Origin: an uncultured Vampirovibrio sp.
GTDB lineage: Bacteria; Cyanobacteriota; Vampirovibrionia; Gastranaerophilales; Gastranaerophilaceae
Assembly (NCBI GenBank): GCA_910577395.1
Contig: CAJTLG010000002.1
Location: 124,001-188,000, forward strand
Length of the DNA stretch: 64,000 nt
Direction of reading: 5' to 3'
This document shows, piece after piece, positions 50,616 to 60,025 of the stretch. The position numbers and the translations under genes are program-made. Below the pieces are notes generated by a model. That model saw nothing but the letters and a program-made list of their open reading frames with translations. It had not been told where the DNA came from and searched no databases. Positions within the stretch are counted from its first letter, which is position 1, and each line of letters begins with the position of its first letter.

Positions 50616-52222
50616 TTTTCACCCCCGGGATACTTGACGGTATTCCTCGAAATCAACTCTATAAAAGCATCCTCCATTGTGGGATTAGGGTTTTGTTCAG
50701 TTTTTACAAGGTTTTTAAGCTCATCAGGCGTGCCGGTAACGAGGGATTTACTCCTGTAAATAAGGCTAATTCTGTCACAAAACTGCGCCTCATCCATAAA
50801 ATGGGTTGTAACAAGCACCGTGACACCACTTTTAGAAAGTGCCCTGATTTGTTCCCAAAATTCCCTCCTTGAAACCGGGTCAACACCTGAAGTTGGTTCA
50901 TCCAAAAACAACACATACGGCGAATGTACTGTGGCACAAGATAAGGCAAGACGCTGTTTATACCCTAGCGGAAGTGCCTCCGCATTAGTATTTTCATACT
51001 TTTTCAGGTCATAAAAATTTAAAAGCGCGTTGATTTTTTTGCTTTTTTCAAACCCAAAAAGTCCATATACACCGGCAAAGAATGATAAATTCTGTTTAAC
51101 GCTTAAATTCCCGAACAGTGAAAACTTCTGCGCCATATACCCCAAGTACCCTCTTGCAAGAGTAGGGTTTTCATCTAATCTGACCCCCATGATTGAACAA
51201 CAGCCACTGTTTGGGCGTATTAGCCCGCAGAGCATTTTAAATGTGGTGGATTTCCCTGCCCCGTTTGGCCCCAAAAGCCCGAATATTTCACCTTTTTTAA
51301 TTTCAAAGCTAATGTTATCCGCGGCACGAAAGGTACCGTAATCTTTTGTTAAACCCTTAGCCCTTATAGTAACGCCGTCTTTTGGCATTTTATCATCTGA
51401 AACCGGCTCTATTATACGTTTTAACAGTACTTTATCATCTGCATTTCCTCTGTTTTTAAGCATTTTACGTACAACAAAATCCTCAAACCCGCCTGCTGAA
51501 AGAATTTCTTCGCTTTTTGGGCTGCCGTCATAAATTTTTTGCCCTTCGGAAAATATAAAAACTTTTTCAAAATTTTCAGCTTCATCCAGGTATGATGTAG
51601 ACCAGATAACGGCAATATTATTGTCTTTCACAAGTTTTTCCACAATTTTCATTAATTCGCGCCGCGATATAGGGTCTACCCCGACGGAAGGTTCATCCAA
51701 AAGCAACAGTGCGGGTTTGGAAATTAAAGTACAACACAATCCAAGTTTCTGTTTCATCCCACCCGACAAATTACCCGCAAGCCTGCTTTTAAATTCCTTT
51801 AATCCTGCAAACTCAAGCAGCGTATCGATTGAGGCAGTATCTTTATCCCCGCGATTAAGCACAGAATAAAGTTTCAAATTTTCCAAAACCGTTAAATCCT
51901 CATACAGACCGAATTTTTGCGGCATATACCCTATAAGCCTTTTTGCGCCGGCAAGATTAGCCTTTAAATCCTTTGCAGGATAGTATTCTCCGATACGCAC
52001 CGCATTAAAATCGTTATTATCAGGCACCATAAGCCCGCAAAGCACCCTTAAAAACGTAGTCTTCCCGGCGCCATCCGGCCCTACAAGCGCCGCCATTTCG
52101 CCGCATTTAAGGCTTAGTGAAATATCATTCAACGCAGGCTTTATTATCCCGCTAACACCTTTCTCTTGCACTTTTTTAAAGGTTTTTGTAAGGTGTCTTA
52201 CCTCAATAAGTGCTTTATTCAC
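50612..52222 (-). CDS. Tandem ABC ATPase of drug efflux system (YbhF/RbbA-like)
   Basis: A 536-residue protein with two complete ATP-binding domains. Domain 1: LVGPDGAGKTTFLRVLCGLM, LSGGMKQKLGLCC, LLLDEPSVGVDP. Domain 2: LLGPNGAGKSTTFKMLCGLI, PLGYKQRLALSCATVHSP (signature degenerate, LPLGYKQ for LSGGQ), VLFLDEPTSGVDP. I start at GTG 52222, which has GAGG upstream; it overlaps the HlyD-like gene by eight bases. It powers the two ABC-2 permeases that follow. Confidence 0.94.
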   Translation of the reverse strand: MNKALIEVRHLTKTFKKVQEKGVSGIIKPALNDISLSLKCGEMAALVGPDGAGKTTFLRVLCGLMVPDNNDFNAVRIGEYYPAKDLKANLAGAKRLIGYMPQKFGLYEDLTVLENLKLYSVLNRGDKDTASIDTLLEFAGLKEFKSRLAGNLSGGMKQKLGLCCTLISKPALLLLDEPSVGVDPISRRELMKIVEKLVKDNNIAVIWSTSYLDEAENFEKVFIFSEGQKIYDGSPKSEEILSAGGFEDFVVRKMLKNRGNADDKVLLKRIIEPVSDDKMPKDGVTIRAKGLTKDYGTFRAADNISFEIKKGEIFGLLGPNGAGKSTTFKMLCGLIRPNSGCCSIMGVRLDENPTLARGYLGYMAQKFSLFGNLSVKQNLSFFAGVYGLFGFEKSKKINALLNFYDLKKYENTNAEALPLGYKQRLALSCATVHSPYVLFLDEPTSGVDPVSRREFWEQIRALSKSGVTVLVTTHFMDEAQFCDRISLIYRSKSLVTGTPDELKNLVKTEQNPNPTMEDAFIELISRNTVKYPGGEK

Positions 52223-53108
52223 GGATTTTGGCCTCTTTATTTTCGGCACTCGGCGGGTTTTCAAGCGGTACTCTGATGTTTACGGGCATACCCTGCCTTA
52301 AATAGAGGGTATCATCCCCTGTATCATCAACAATAACACGCAATCTGTAAACCAAATCTGTTCGAAGTGACACAGTTTCAACTGTTTTTGGGGTAAATTC
52401 CGCAACAGGCGAAATAAACCCTATATGTGCGGCAAACTCTTTATCGGATGCCGCATCACTTGATATATAAGCCTTTTGCCCAAGACGTATTTTCCCTAAA
52501 TCTTCCTCTGCCACATAAGCCCTTGCCCAGAGCGGTTTAAATAGTGACATGCTGCAAATTGGCACCCCGGCTGATAAAATTGTACCAATTTCCATAATCC
52601 TTGTTAAAATTATACCGTCATTTGGTGCTCTTAAAACGGCATCTTCTCTTGCTATTTTTGCATTTTCAAGCTGCGCCCTGCTAAGTTCATACTCTGCATC
52701 CGCTCTTTCTTTATCGGTAAAAAGATTTTTGCATTCCTGCTTTGAAAGTGTAAAATCCGTACACAAGGGTAAATTTCGCCTGTATATGTCATTTGCATTG
52801 ATTTTTCTTGCATTGGTATCCTGCACCTTTGCACTAAGTTCCTTTAAATTTGTATCAAACGTATCAAAATCAAGCTCTGCAAGTATTTGCCCCTTTTTAA
52901 CATAATCACCTTCTTCAAAATAAAGATGTTTTAGCCGCCCGGATACCCTGAAAGATAAATCAACCTGACGTATTTCTATATTCCCATACAGTGTCAGCTC
53001 ATTTTTAACGGGTTTTTTAATAAAGAACATATATATTAATACTATGCATAAAATAAGTACTGCAAGAATAACCCCTGCAAAAAACCATTTCCCTGAAAAC
53101 TTCTTCAT
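52215..53108 (-). CDS. HlyD-family membrane fusion protein
   Basis: A 297-residue periplasmic adaptor. One N-terminal helix (FFAGVILAVLILCIVLIYMF) and the biotinyl-like half LYFEEGDYVKKGQILAELDF, a hairpin coiled coil (about 78-150), then a second lipoyl-like half (NDGIILTRIMEIGTILSAG) and a beta domain. It overlaps the outer-membrane gene by four bases. It should link the inner-membrane permeases to the TolC-like channel. Confidence 0.93.
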   Translation of the reverse strand: MKKFSGKWFFAGVILAVLILCIVLIYMFFIKKPVKNELTLYGNIEIRQVDLSFRVSGRLKHLYFEEGDYVKKGQILAELDFDTFDTNLKELSAKVQDTNARKINANDIYRRNLPLCTDFTLSKQECKNLFTDKERADAEYELSRAQLENAKIAREDAVLRAPNDGIILTRIMEIGTILSAGVPICSMSLFKPLWARAYVAEEDLGKIRLGQKAYISSDAASDKEFAAHIGFISPVAEFTPKTVETVSLRTDLVYRLRVIVDDTGDDTLYLRQGMPVNIRVPLENPPSAENKEAKIRE

Positions 53109-54463
53109 ATCCTGCCCCCTGCAGCTTTATATAAGGAAATTAAATCAGCAAATTTTTGGACTTTAGAATTCAATACCTTTGATTTTTCATATAAAAAATT
53201 ATTGCGCCCGTCTAAAACATCCGGTACATTTGAAACACCTGAATTAAAAGAATTTGAAACCCTGATAAAATTATCCTCTTCATATTCTAAACTCTTTAAA
53301 TTACTGTTATAGCTTAAAATATCCGTTTTTAAAAAATAAAGTGCATCGTTAATCTCTTTTAGTGCTGTTAAATCTGCCTGCAGGTAATCATTCAGCATTT
53401 TTTCGTATGCAATTTTTTTATACTTCAAATTAAAAATTCTTTTACCTCCGGAAAAAAGATTTTCTGTAGCCCCTGCAAGCATATTAGCCGAAGCACCCTT
53501 CCACCCGAAATTTGGTGTTAGGGTTGAAAACATTAAAACACCAAAAACGTTAACATTTGGCAAAAACTCTTTCCTTGCAAGGGTTACATCTATCTTTGCC
53601 TTTTTTAAGGCTGCCTCTTTTTGAAGAACATCAGGTCTGTAGAGTGTTATATCAGAGCTGACACAATCAGGGACCACCCCTGTAAATTCAATCTTTTTAA
53701 TATCCTCAAAGGCATATTCCTGCGCCATATCCGGGCTTTCTCCGATTAAAAATGCTAAATTATTTAAAAACTCTTCCCTTTGTTTTTTATATCCGTTTAA
53801 AATAACCGTTTCATATTCAACATCTTTTGCGGCATTATTCAATCTTTCCGCCCCTAAAACCCCTGCCTTGTAGGCATTTTGCGCCCTTCTTAGTTTTTCT
53901 TTTTTATTATTTATAATCTCCTGTTGAATTTTTATCTGCTCATTAAGATTTGCTATATTAAAATAAACCCCGGCAACCTCTGAGGCTAATGAAATAGAAC
54001 CCCATTTTTCCCCATAAATTGCAAAATTTATATCCTCCTTTGCCATATCAATTTTATTTTTACGTTTGCCGAATAAATCAATTTCCCAATTTACGATAAA
54101 AGGAAGTGCAAAGGCATTATCCCTAAAACCTTGAAAAGGAAAAGCCACCTTGGGAATTTTTAGCCCTAAGTAATTTGCCCCTACACTAACGGAAGGAAAA
54201 AGCCGCGATATTTCAATATTTTTTGCTTCACGAAGTCCCTGAATATCAAGCCTTGCAGATTTTAAGTCATAATTGTTATTTAAAGCACAGGCTATATATT
54301 TTATTAAAAGCTCATCATTAAACCCTGCCCACCAATCAAGATTAATATATTGCAGCCTGGAATTTGGCTCTTTAAGCTTTTCCGCCCTTGCAAATGCAGG
54401 ATTTATAAGAAATATTAATAATAAAAAAATAATCCCTGCCGCTTTTATAGTGGTTAATTTCAT
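53105..54463 (-). CDS. TolC-type outer membrane efflux protein
   Basis: A 452-residue outer membrane factor. Signal peptide (IKAAGIIFLLLIFLINPAFA) then the paired helical hairpin repeats: LKSARLDIQGLREAKNIEIS in the first, LRRAQNAYKAGVLGAERLNN in the middle, YKKIAYEKMLNDYLQADLTA and NSFNSGVSNVPDVLDGRNNF in the second. The SYNLPFIV-like NAFALPFIVNWEIDLFGKRK region is typical of NodT/CusC relatives. I start at ATG 54463, after AAGGAAG. It heads the operon, and its presence implies an outer membrane. Confidence 0.92.
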   Translation of the reverse strand: MKLTTIKAAGIIFLLLIFLINPAFARAEKLKEPNSRLQYINLDWWAGFNDELLIKYIACALNNNYDLKSARLDIQGLREAKNIEISRLFPSVSVGANYLGLKIPKVAFPFQGFRDNAFALPFIVNWEIDLFGKRKNKIDMAKEDINFAIYGEKWGSISLASEVAGVYFNIANLNEQIKIQQEIINNKKEKLRRAQNAYKAGVLGAERLNNAAKDVEYETVILNGYKKQREEFLNNLAFLIGESPDMAQEYAFEDIKKIEFTGVVPDCVSSDITLYRPDVLQKEAALKKAKIDVTLARKEFLPNVNVFGVLMFSTLTPNFGWKGASANMLAGATENLFSGGKRIFNLKYKKIAYEKMLNDYLQADLTALKEINDALYFLKTDILSYNSNLKSLEYEEDNFIRVSNSFNSGVSNVPDVLDGRNNFLYEKSKVLNSKVQKFADLISLYKAAGGRI

Positions 54464-54568
54464 TATATACAAGTCTTCCTTATAATCTATAAACAAATAA
54501 TATATGTTATTATTAAAAATAGTTATTAGAAGATTAGATAATGGCTTGGCAGGTTATAAGGAGGATAT

Positions 54569-55726
54569 ATGAATAACTTTGAATACAAAGCACCCACAAA
54601 ATTAATCTTTGGGAAAAATACAATTGAAAAATTAAAAGATGAAATCCCTAAAAATAAAAAAATCCTCCTGACATATGGCGGCGGCTCTATCAGAAAAAAC
54701 GGTGTATATAAAAAGGTAATGGATGCCCTAAAAGACCATACCGTTATGGAATTTGGCGGAATAGAGCCAAACCCTAAATATGAAACACTTATGCAGGCAG
54801 TTGAAATTGTAAAACGCGAAAACATTGATTTTCTGTTGGCTGTGGGCGGCGGGTCCACACTTGACGGCACAAAATTTATAGCCGCAGCGGCAAAATTTGA
54901 GGGTGAAGACCCTTGGGATATTTTATCAAAAGGCGCCCAAATTAAAGATGCTATCCCGCTTGCAGATGTTATCACGCTTCCTGCAACAGGTTCAGAGATG
55001 AACCCCGGGGCTGTAATATCAAAGCTTGAAACAAATGAAAAATTTGCCTTTCATTCCCCCTTTGTGTACCCTGTTTTTTCAATCATAGACCCAGAAACCA
55101 CATATTCTCTTCCTGAAAAACAAACCGTAAACGGAATTGTGGATACTTTTGTACATACAATGGAACAGTATGCAACATATGATGTTAATACCCCGCTTCA
55201 GGATGAGTGGATGCTTGGGCTTATAAAAACCCTTATGGTTGAAGCAAAAAAAGTATTGAAAAATCCGAATGATTATGATGCAAGAGCAAACGTATTCTGG
55301 TGCGCCACATGCGGGCTAAATTACTGGATGTCGCTAGGGTGCGCACAGGATTGGTCTACACATATGATAGGCCATGAGCTGACCGCACTGTACGGTATAG
55401 ACCATGGCGAATCCCTTGCAATAGTACTTACAAGAGTTTGGAAAAACAGAAAATGCGATAAAATGGAAAAACTTGCTAAAATGGCAATAGAAGTATTTGG
55501 CGCAAATGAATTTCTGCCAAAAAATATCCTTGCGGATATCACAATCAAAAAGACCAAAAAATTCTTTGAATCTTTAGGAAGAAGGACAAAACTTGCTGAT
55601 TATGGTATAGATAAACAAGAGGCTGCTAAAAAAATCAGCCAAAGATTTAAAGAAAGAAACATATCTTTAGGAGAAAAGGGCAATATAGGCCCGGATGAAG
55701 TGCATGAAATCTTAATGCACTGTTAA
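54569..55726 (+). CDS. Iron-containing alcohol dehydrogenase, YqhD/butanol-dehydrogenase-like
   Basis: A 385-residue group III alcohol dehydrogenase. Cofactor region LLTYGGGSIRKNGVYKKVMD, GGGSTLDGTKFIAAAAKFEG and PLADVITLPATGSEMNPGAV; metal ligands in DTFVHTMEQYATY and WSTHMIGHELTALYGIDHGE. The Gly-Gly-Gly-Ser and 2'-phosphate-like GGSI point to NADPH, as in YqhD. It likely reduces short aldehydes, as in fermentation. AAGGAGG stands before the ATG. It lies divergently to the efflux operon. Confidence 0.94.
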   Translation: MNNFEYKAPTKLIFGKNTIEKLKDEIPKNKKILLTYGGGSIRKNGVYKKVMDALKDHTVMEFGGIEPNPKYETLMQAVEIVKRENIDFLLAVGGGSTLDGTKFIAAAAKFEGEDPWDILSKGAQIKDAIPLADVITLPATGSEMNPGAVISKLETNEKFAFHSPFVYPVFSIIDPETTYSLPEKQTVNGIVDTFVHTMEQYATYDVNTPLQDEWMLGLIKTLMVEAKKVLKNPNDYDARANVFWCATCGLNYWMSLGCAQDWSTHMIGHELTALYGIDHGESLAIVLTRVWKNRKCDKMEKLAKMAIEVFGANEFLPKNILADITIKKTKKFFESLGRRTKLADYGIDKQEAAKKISQRFKERNISLGEKGNIGPDEVHEILMHC

Positions 55727-55763
55727 GATTTTTGTACAACATAATAATTATTTAGGAGAAAAT

Positions 55764-56207
55764 ATGAAAAAAATTTCAACAATAATTGCAGTATTTGCAT
55801 TCGTTATAACACTTAGCATGGCGCAAACAAGCTTTGCACACTGGGGCGAAAGACATCATAACAGCTACACCTCAAACTACAACGGCGGCTATAATAACCA
55901 TACATACAGAAACCTTGGCGGCGGATATGTAGAAAACAATAATGCAAATTTTACAACCGTTGCAAACGCTAAAAAAATGAATGACGACAGTTATGTAAAA
56001 CTTAAAGGCAAAATCGTATCAAAAATCGGAAATGAAAAATACCTTTTTGAGGATAATACAGGCTCTATCCAAATTGAAATTGATGATGATAAATGGGGCG
56101 GCATACAAGTTAACGCACAAGATACAGTGGTTATTGAAGGCGAAGTGGATAAAGACTGGAAATCAATATCAATTGATGTTGACAGGGTAACACTTTTAAG
56201 AATTTAA
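55764..56207 (+). CDS. Periplasmic OB-fold (BOF, YgiW/NirD-like) protein
   Basis: A 147-residue exported protein: signal peptide (KKISTIIAVFAFVITLSMAQ), a His/Tyr/Asn-rich linker (HNSYTSNYNGGYNNHTYRNL) and a single OB fold (about 65-145) with YVKLKGKIVSKIGNEKYLFE, DNTGSIQIEID and VIEGEVDKDWKSISIDVDRV. This is the BOF family, known for periplasmic stress proteins. AGGAGAA precedes the ATG. Its end overlaps the convergent calpain-like gene by 12 bases. Confidence 0.88.
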   Translation: MKKISTIIAVFAFVITLSMAQTSFAHWGERHHNSYTSNYNGGYNNHTYRNLGGGYVENNNANFTTVANAKKMNDDSYVKLKGKIVSKIGNEKYLFEDNTGSIQIEIDDDKWGGIQVNAQDTVVIEGEVDKDWKSISIDVDRVTLLRI

Positions 56208-57677
56208 ATCATACATAGTGGCACGATTAAACGCCTGCATAAAATCTTCATGTGTTAATTTCAGCGTGGATGATGTATCCCAGGGATTTACAATGTATAC
56301 AAAATCATCATCCGAATTTATAACACTATACGCATGGTTATAAAATAAATCTACACTATTACCTTCTTCATTAAATGCAGTTATACCTATTGAAGTGCTG
56401 TCATCATACAACTTTTTAGAATGTGCGACGGTACAGATAAAATCGGGTTCCTGTACTTTTTCAATTATTTTATTATACTGGGATTTCTTTTTAAGATGGG
56501 TAATCCCTAAATCGTAATCTGAATATGAGTTCCAATCTTTGTGCACAGTACTAAAATCAAACCAATCAGGTTTTGCAAAATACACACTGCCGCTATCTCC
56601 AAGCAAAGCTTGGAACGCATAATAGGGAAAACCGCCCTCTTCTATCGTGCCTTCACTATTAATATCTGTTTCTCTAAAATATTTTTCCATCGCAATTTCA
56701 AGCGCCACAACATCCCCATCACCTTCACTGTATACCCCTGCTCTGTTTACAATTTCATCTTTGCTGACGATATAGGTTTTTCCCGCCCCCTTTAGTGTAA
56801 CTTCTACCATATCATCATTAATAATTTTTATGTTATTGTTCAAAATATCAAGTCCTTTTGGCGAAGAAACTATAGATTCAATTGAGGCAAGAAACCAGCA
56901 GTCACCTATATTTCCTTGTGAAAAATCAGCATCAATGCTGCCGTTGAATTTAAAATTTTCTTTGTATTCATCATCAAATCGATATTTGACATTATAATAC
57001 CCACGCATGGATATCTCATCCACTATCTTATTGACCCCGGAGGCGTCCATTATTTTGCTTGAACTATTTACTTCATCTTCAATAAGTTTGTTAAACTCTC
57101 TGATTAAATCATCCGTGTAAAGATTATCGTGAAATAGGCGCTCATTTTCTATTAAACATATTAAAATGTGTTCTGCAAGTTCACCTCTTTGTTCCTTGCT
57201 TAAAGTGGTTTCTTGAAAAATTGAGTCAATCAGTCCGCCATCTTCATTCATCTCTTCATATAAATATAAGACTCTACTTACATTGGACGACGTGATATCC
57301 TGCATTATAGAATCATATAAATCATTTGAAGCATTTTTATCATGGGTGGTACATTTTAAATAATAACTTTCTGCAAGTTTCCTGCAATTATCTCCAAATG
57401 TATTATCTTTATTTTCAGCATCAATGCCGGTTGCAAATGTAGAATCAGGATCTGTACTCTGTACGCCTTTAGTAGAGTCTACATCGTTTACCTTATCAAC
57501 CTCCCCTACTTTAGACGGCGATGTTTCCGGATTATATACAGCTAAGTCATCTTCCGAAGACACTGGAATATCGACTTTAACGGGAGAATTATTGTCGTTT
57601 ACACTAACATCCAAAGAAGGCACTGGAGTAGGACTACTTGCAGGTTTAATATTTTCATAATTTATATTTATACCCAT
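56196..57677 (-). CDS. Calpain-like cysteine protease (family C2)
   Basis: A 493-residue protein with the calpain catalytic triad: C260 in FSQGNIGDCWFLASIESIV, H448 in LFYNHAYSVINS, N464 in VYIVNPWDTSS. The catalytic domain spans about 245-490 with DKIT-like ALEIAMEKYFRETD and the late LTHEDFMQAF. The N-terminal 245 residues are Asp/Ser/Asn-rich then helical and have no signal peptide. No EF-hands or C2-like domain are seen. It lies 87 bases after the M14 peptidase gene on the same strand. Bacterial calpains are uncommon; substrate and calcium control are unknown. Confidence 0.88.
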   Translation of the reverse strand: MGININYENIKPASSPTPVPSLDVSVNDNNSPVKVDIPVSSEDDLAVYNPETSPSKVGEVDKVNDVDSTKGVQSTDPDSTFATGIDAENKDNTFGDNCRKLAESYYLKCTTHDKNASNDLYDSIMQDITSSNVSRVLYLYEEMNEDGGLIDSIFQETTLSKEQRGELAEHILICLIENERLFHDNLYTDDLIREFNKLIEDEVNSSSKIMDASGVNKIVDEISMRGYYNVKYRFDDEYKENFKFNGSIDADFSQGNIGDCWFLASIESIVSSPKGLDILNNNIKIINDDMVEVTLKGAGKTYIVSKDEIVNRAGVYSEGDGDVVALEIAMEKYFRETDINSEGTIEEGGFPYYAFQALLGDSGSVYFAKPDWFDFSTVHKDWNSYSDYDLGITHLKKKSQYNKIIEKVQEPDFICTVAHSKKLYDDSTSIGITAFNEEGNSVDLFYNHAYSVINSDDDFVYIVNPWDTSSTLKLTHEDFMQAFNRATMYDLNS

Positions 57678-57763
57678 AAACTTCTTCCTGTCAGATTACA
57701 TATTTATAGCTTTCGGCAATATTCAAATTTTCTTTAGACAACACTGGAATAAGTTTTCAAAAC

Positions 57764-58423
57764 TTAATATTCATTCTCCAAATATTCAAACAATCTATTA
57801 AATACAGGATACAATGCCTGCAAAGAAATATTTTCATCCATTTCAACTGTGATAGTTGGAATATCCCTCTCGACCCCTGCATATGTACCAAAACTGCCGG
57901 GTGTCGGGTACCCTATGTCTTTTTGCACCGGGTATCCGGTAATTTCCGATACAATCTTTGCAAGCCTTAGCGCCTCACCATTTCTGTCTCCGTCGTAATT
58001 TATTATTTTATAGGGGCTGTGGAGTGTAATTATGGCATCAAAATTTACCCTGTTTAAAAGCAAAACTATAAATTTTGTTTCCTCTTCACTTGCAGGAACC
58101 GCCCCGCCATAATAATCATCAGGATTATCCCCTGCACCGGATGTATCCTGCCCCCAATTCAAAGTGGGAAAATTTCTGTTCAAATCCACCCCGTTAGGAT
58201 TTGTACGGCTTTTTGACATATTAAGCCGCGGAATATAGTACATGTTGTTCTTCAACCTGTCAACCGTACCGCATGAATTTGCACAACCGCCATAGACATC
58301 TTCCAGATAGCGGTTTATTAAATATTCTCCCCGTTCTTCATCGCCATGAAAAACCCCGATAACAAGAATGTTTTTGGCATCTTTATTATCGGGTGTTAAT
58401 CTTTTTAATAATTCTATATGCAT
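57764..58423 (-). CDS. M14-family zinc peptidase, MpaA-like
   Basis: A 219-residue zinc carboxypeptidase. Zinc ligands are H26 and E29 in IGVFHGDEERGE, with the third His in ITLHSPYKIINYDG; NPNGVDLNRNFPTLNWG is the substrate-binding Asn-Arg motif, and VEMDENISL near the C terminus has the catalytic Glu. This matches the short MpaA/murein peptide amidase group, which cut gamma-D-Glu-DAP bonds in recycled wall peptides. No signal peptide, so it is cytosolic. It lies between the RpaB-like gene and the calpain gene on the same strand. Confidence 0.85.
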   Translation of the reverse strand: MHIELLKRLTPDNKDAKNILVIGVFHGDEERGEYLINRYLEDVYGGCANSCGTVDRLKNNMYYIPRLNMSKSRTNPNGVDLNRNFPTLNWGQDTSGAGDNPDDYYGGAVPASEEETKFIVLLLNRVNFDAIITLHSPYKIINYDGDRNGEALRLAKIVSEITGYPVQKDIGYPTPGSFGTYAGVERDIPTITVEMDENISLQALYPVFNRLFEYLENEY

Positions 58424-58488
58424 ATCGCTGCTCTTGCATTCAAGGGGTATGGCCTGCGCACTACCTGCTAAGCTCTTCGCCTTTATCT

Positions 58489-59235
58489 TTAGTTTATTCT
58501 TTGGAACATATACCCTATACCGCGCGCGGTAAGAATTAATTCAGGGTTTGCAGGGTCCGCCTCTAATTTAGACCTTAATCTTGAAATGTGCACATCTACA
58601 ACCCTTGTATCAATCCGGTGGTCCGGCGGATAAGCCCAAACGTGTTGCAGGATTTCATTTCTTGAATAAGCCTGTCCCGAATTGTTAACAAGAAGTTCCA
58701 AAAGGCTGAATTCCATGCCGGTAAGGCGAATTCTTTCATTTTTCCTGTAAACCTGTCTTCTTGCTGTATCAATCTTTATACTGCCGGTTGTAATAACATT
58801 TTTGGCAGTTTTCCCTGAGGGCGCACTGATTTCTTTTGTAGTTGTACGTCTTAGTACAGCTTTTACTCTTGCCTCAAGCTCTTTTGGGCTAAACGGTTTA
58901 ATAACATAATCATCGGCACCAAGCTCCAACCCTGTAATTCTTTCGGATACATCACCAAGGGCGGTAAGAATGATGATAGGAACATCTGACGTTCTTCTGA
59001 TTTCTCTTGTAACACCATACCCGTCCATTTTCGGCATCATGACATCTAAAATAACCAAATCCGGCATGGTTTTATTATAAACTTCAACGGCCTCTTCACC
59101 GTCTTCTGCTGTAACAACGTCATAGCCTGTCATTTTAAGACGTGTTTCTAAAATTCTTCTGATACTGGCTTCATCATCTGCAACCAAGATTTTTTGTTTT
59201 ACTTCACCCGCTTCATTCTGCAAATCATCAGTCAT
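58489..59235 (-). CDS. rpaB: OmpR-family response regulator, RpaB (Ycf27)-like
   Basis: A 248-residue regulator with a receiver domain (D64 in LVILDVMMPKMDGYG) and a winged-helix domain. VADDEASIRRILETRL, PIIILTALGDVSERITGLEL, GADDYVIKPFSPKELEARVK, IRLTGMEFSLLELLVNNSGQ and NPELILTARGIGYMF run almost as in cyanobacterial RpaB, the regulator of light and redox genes. In a non-photosynthetic relative the role must differ. No kinase is adjacent. It precedes the M14 peptidase gene by 66 bases and may drive that run. Confidence 0.9.
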   Translation of the reverse strand: MTDDLQNEAGEVKQKILVADDEASIRRILETRLKMTGYDVVTAEDGEEAVEVYNKTMPDLVILDVMMPKMDGYGVTREIRRTSDVPIIILTALGDVSERITGLELGADDYVIKPFSPKELEARVKAVLRRTTTKEISAPSGKTAKNVITTGSIKIDTARRQVYRKNERIRLTGMEFSLLELLVNNSGQAYSRNEILQHVWAYPPDHRIDTRVVDVHISRLRSKLEADPANPELILTARGIGYMFQRIN

Positions 59236-59410
59236 GTCTTAATAAATTCCTATCTTCCTTTTTGTTATTCTAAATTCTATTAAAAAATATTGCTTTTTAT
59301 AAACATATATTAACATACATTAAGTTTTTTTGAAAACAAAATTTAATGTTTATAAATAAATCTTAAAAGAAAATAAAGTCAAAATCAATAGGCAAATAAA
59401 AATAATAAAA

Positions 59411-59431
59411 TGCCGGGGTGCTTGCCCGGCA
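59411..59431 (-). terminator. Terminator after the coiled-coil gene
   Basis: Stem TGCCGGG / CCCGGCA with a T-rich stretch on the minus strand after it, about 45 bases downstream of the coiled-coil gene stop. Confidence 0.75.
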
Positions 59432-59473
59432 ATAAGGTTATAAGTTTGTTTGATTAGGAGTTAAATCTTTTTT

Positions 59474-60025
59474 CTAAGCTAATTTGATAGCATCATTTTT
59501 GATATTGTTGTCAACCTGTGAAGATACACTTTCAAGTTCAGCCTCTGCTGCCTTCAATTGGGCTTCAATCCTTGCCTGCTCTGTCTGAAGTTGTTTTTCT
59601 TCTTCATTTAATTGTGCTGAAACTTCTTTTGAATATTCTTCAAGCTCCTGCTTGTAGATTTCATTAAACAATAAATAAGCCTGGTCTGCATTTGCATACG
59701 CTGCGTTTGTTGAAGTGGATGCAAAATTATATTGCCCACCCGTTGTACCCTGAAGCATTTGCATTTGCTGCAAATAAGCATCTGTTTTAATTTGCGCTGA
59801 TTGATAAGCAACGCTTGATGAATTTGTCATAAAATCCATTTGCGTACCAAACAGCGAAGAGGGGCAAGTTGCTGCTTCAGAATAGGTAATCACACCGTCG
59901 GCAATGTTGTTTGCATAGCTTTGCAAATCCTGAATTCTTTGGGATATTTGAATAGATTTCATTTCAAGGTCACTAATTCTGTTTTTCAGTGCAACCTTCC
60001 TTAATGATAACATTACCCAAGACAT
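59474..60025 (-). CDS. Coiled-coil hypothetical protein, 183 residues
   Basis: A 183-residue protein of three parts: an N-terminal helix (LRKVALKNRISDLEMKSIQI), a Ser/Thr/Ala/Gln-rich middle (SSSVAYQSAQIKTDAYLQQM then QMLQGTTGGQYNFASTSTNA) and a Glu/Gln-rich coiled coil to the end. No signal peptide. I do not recognise a family. Its helical, Gln-rich character recalls the gene at 3025-3459. TAGGAGGCATAAT precedes the ATG, a good site. It has its own terminator, so it is monocistronic. Confidence 0.65.
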   Translation of the reverse strand: MSWVMLSLRKVALKNRISDLEMKSIQISQRIQDLQSYANNIADGVITYSEAATCPSSLFGTQMDFMTNSSSVAYQSAQIKTDAYLQQMQMLQGTTGGQYNFASTSTNAAYANADQAYLLFNEIYKQELEEYSKEVSAQLNEEEKQLQTEQARIEAQLKAAEAELESVSSQVDNNIKNDAIKLA

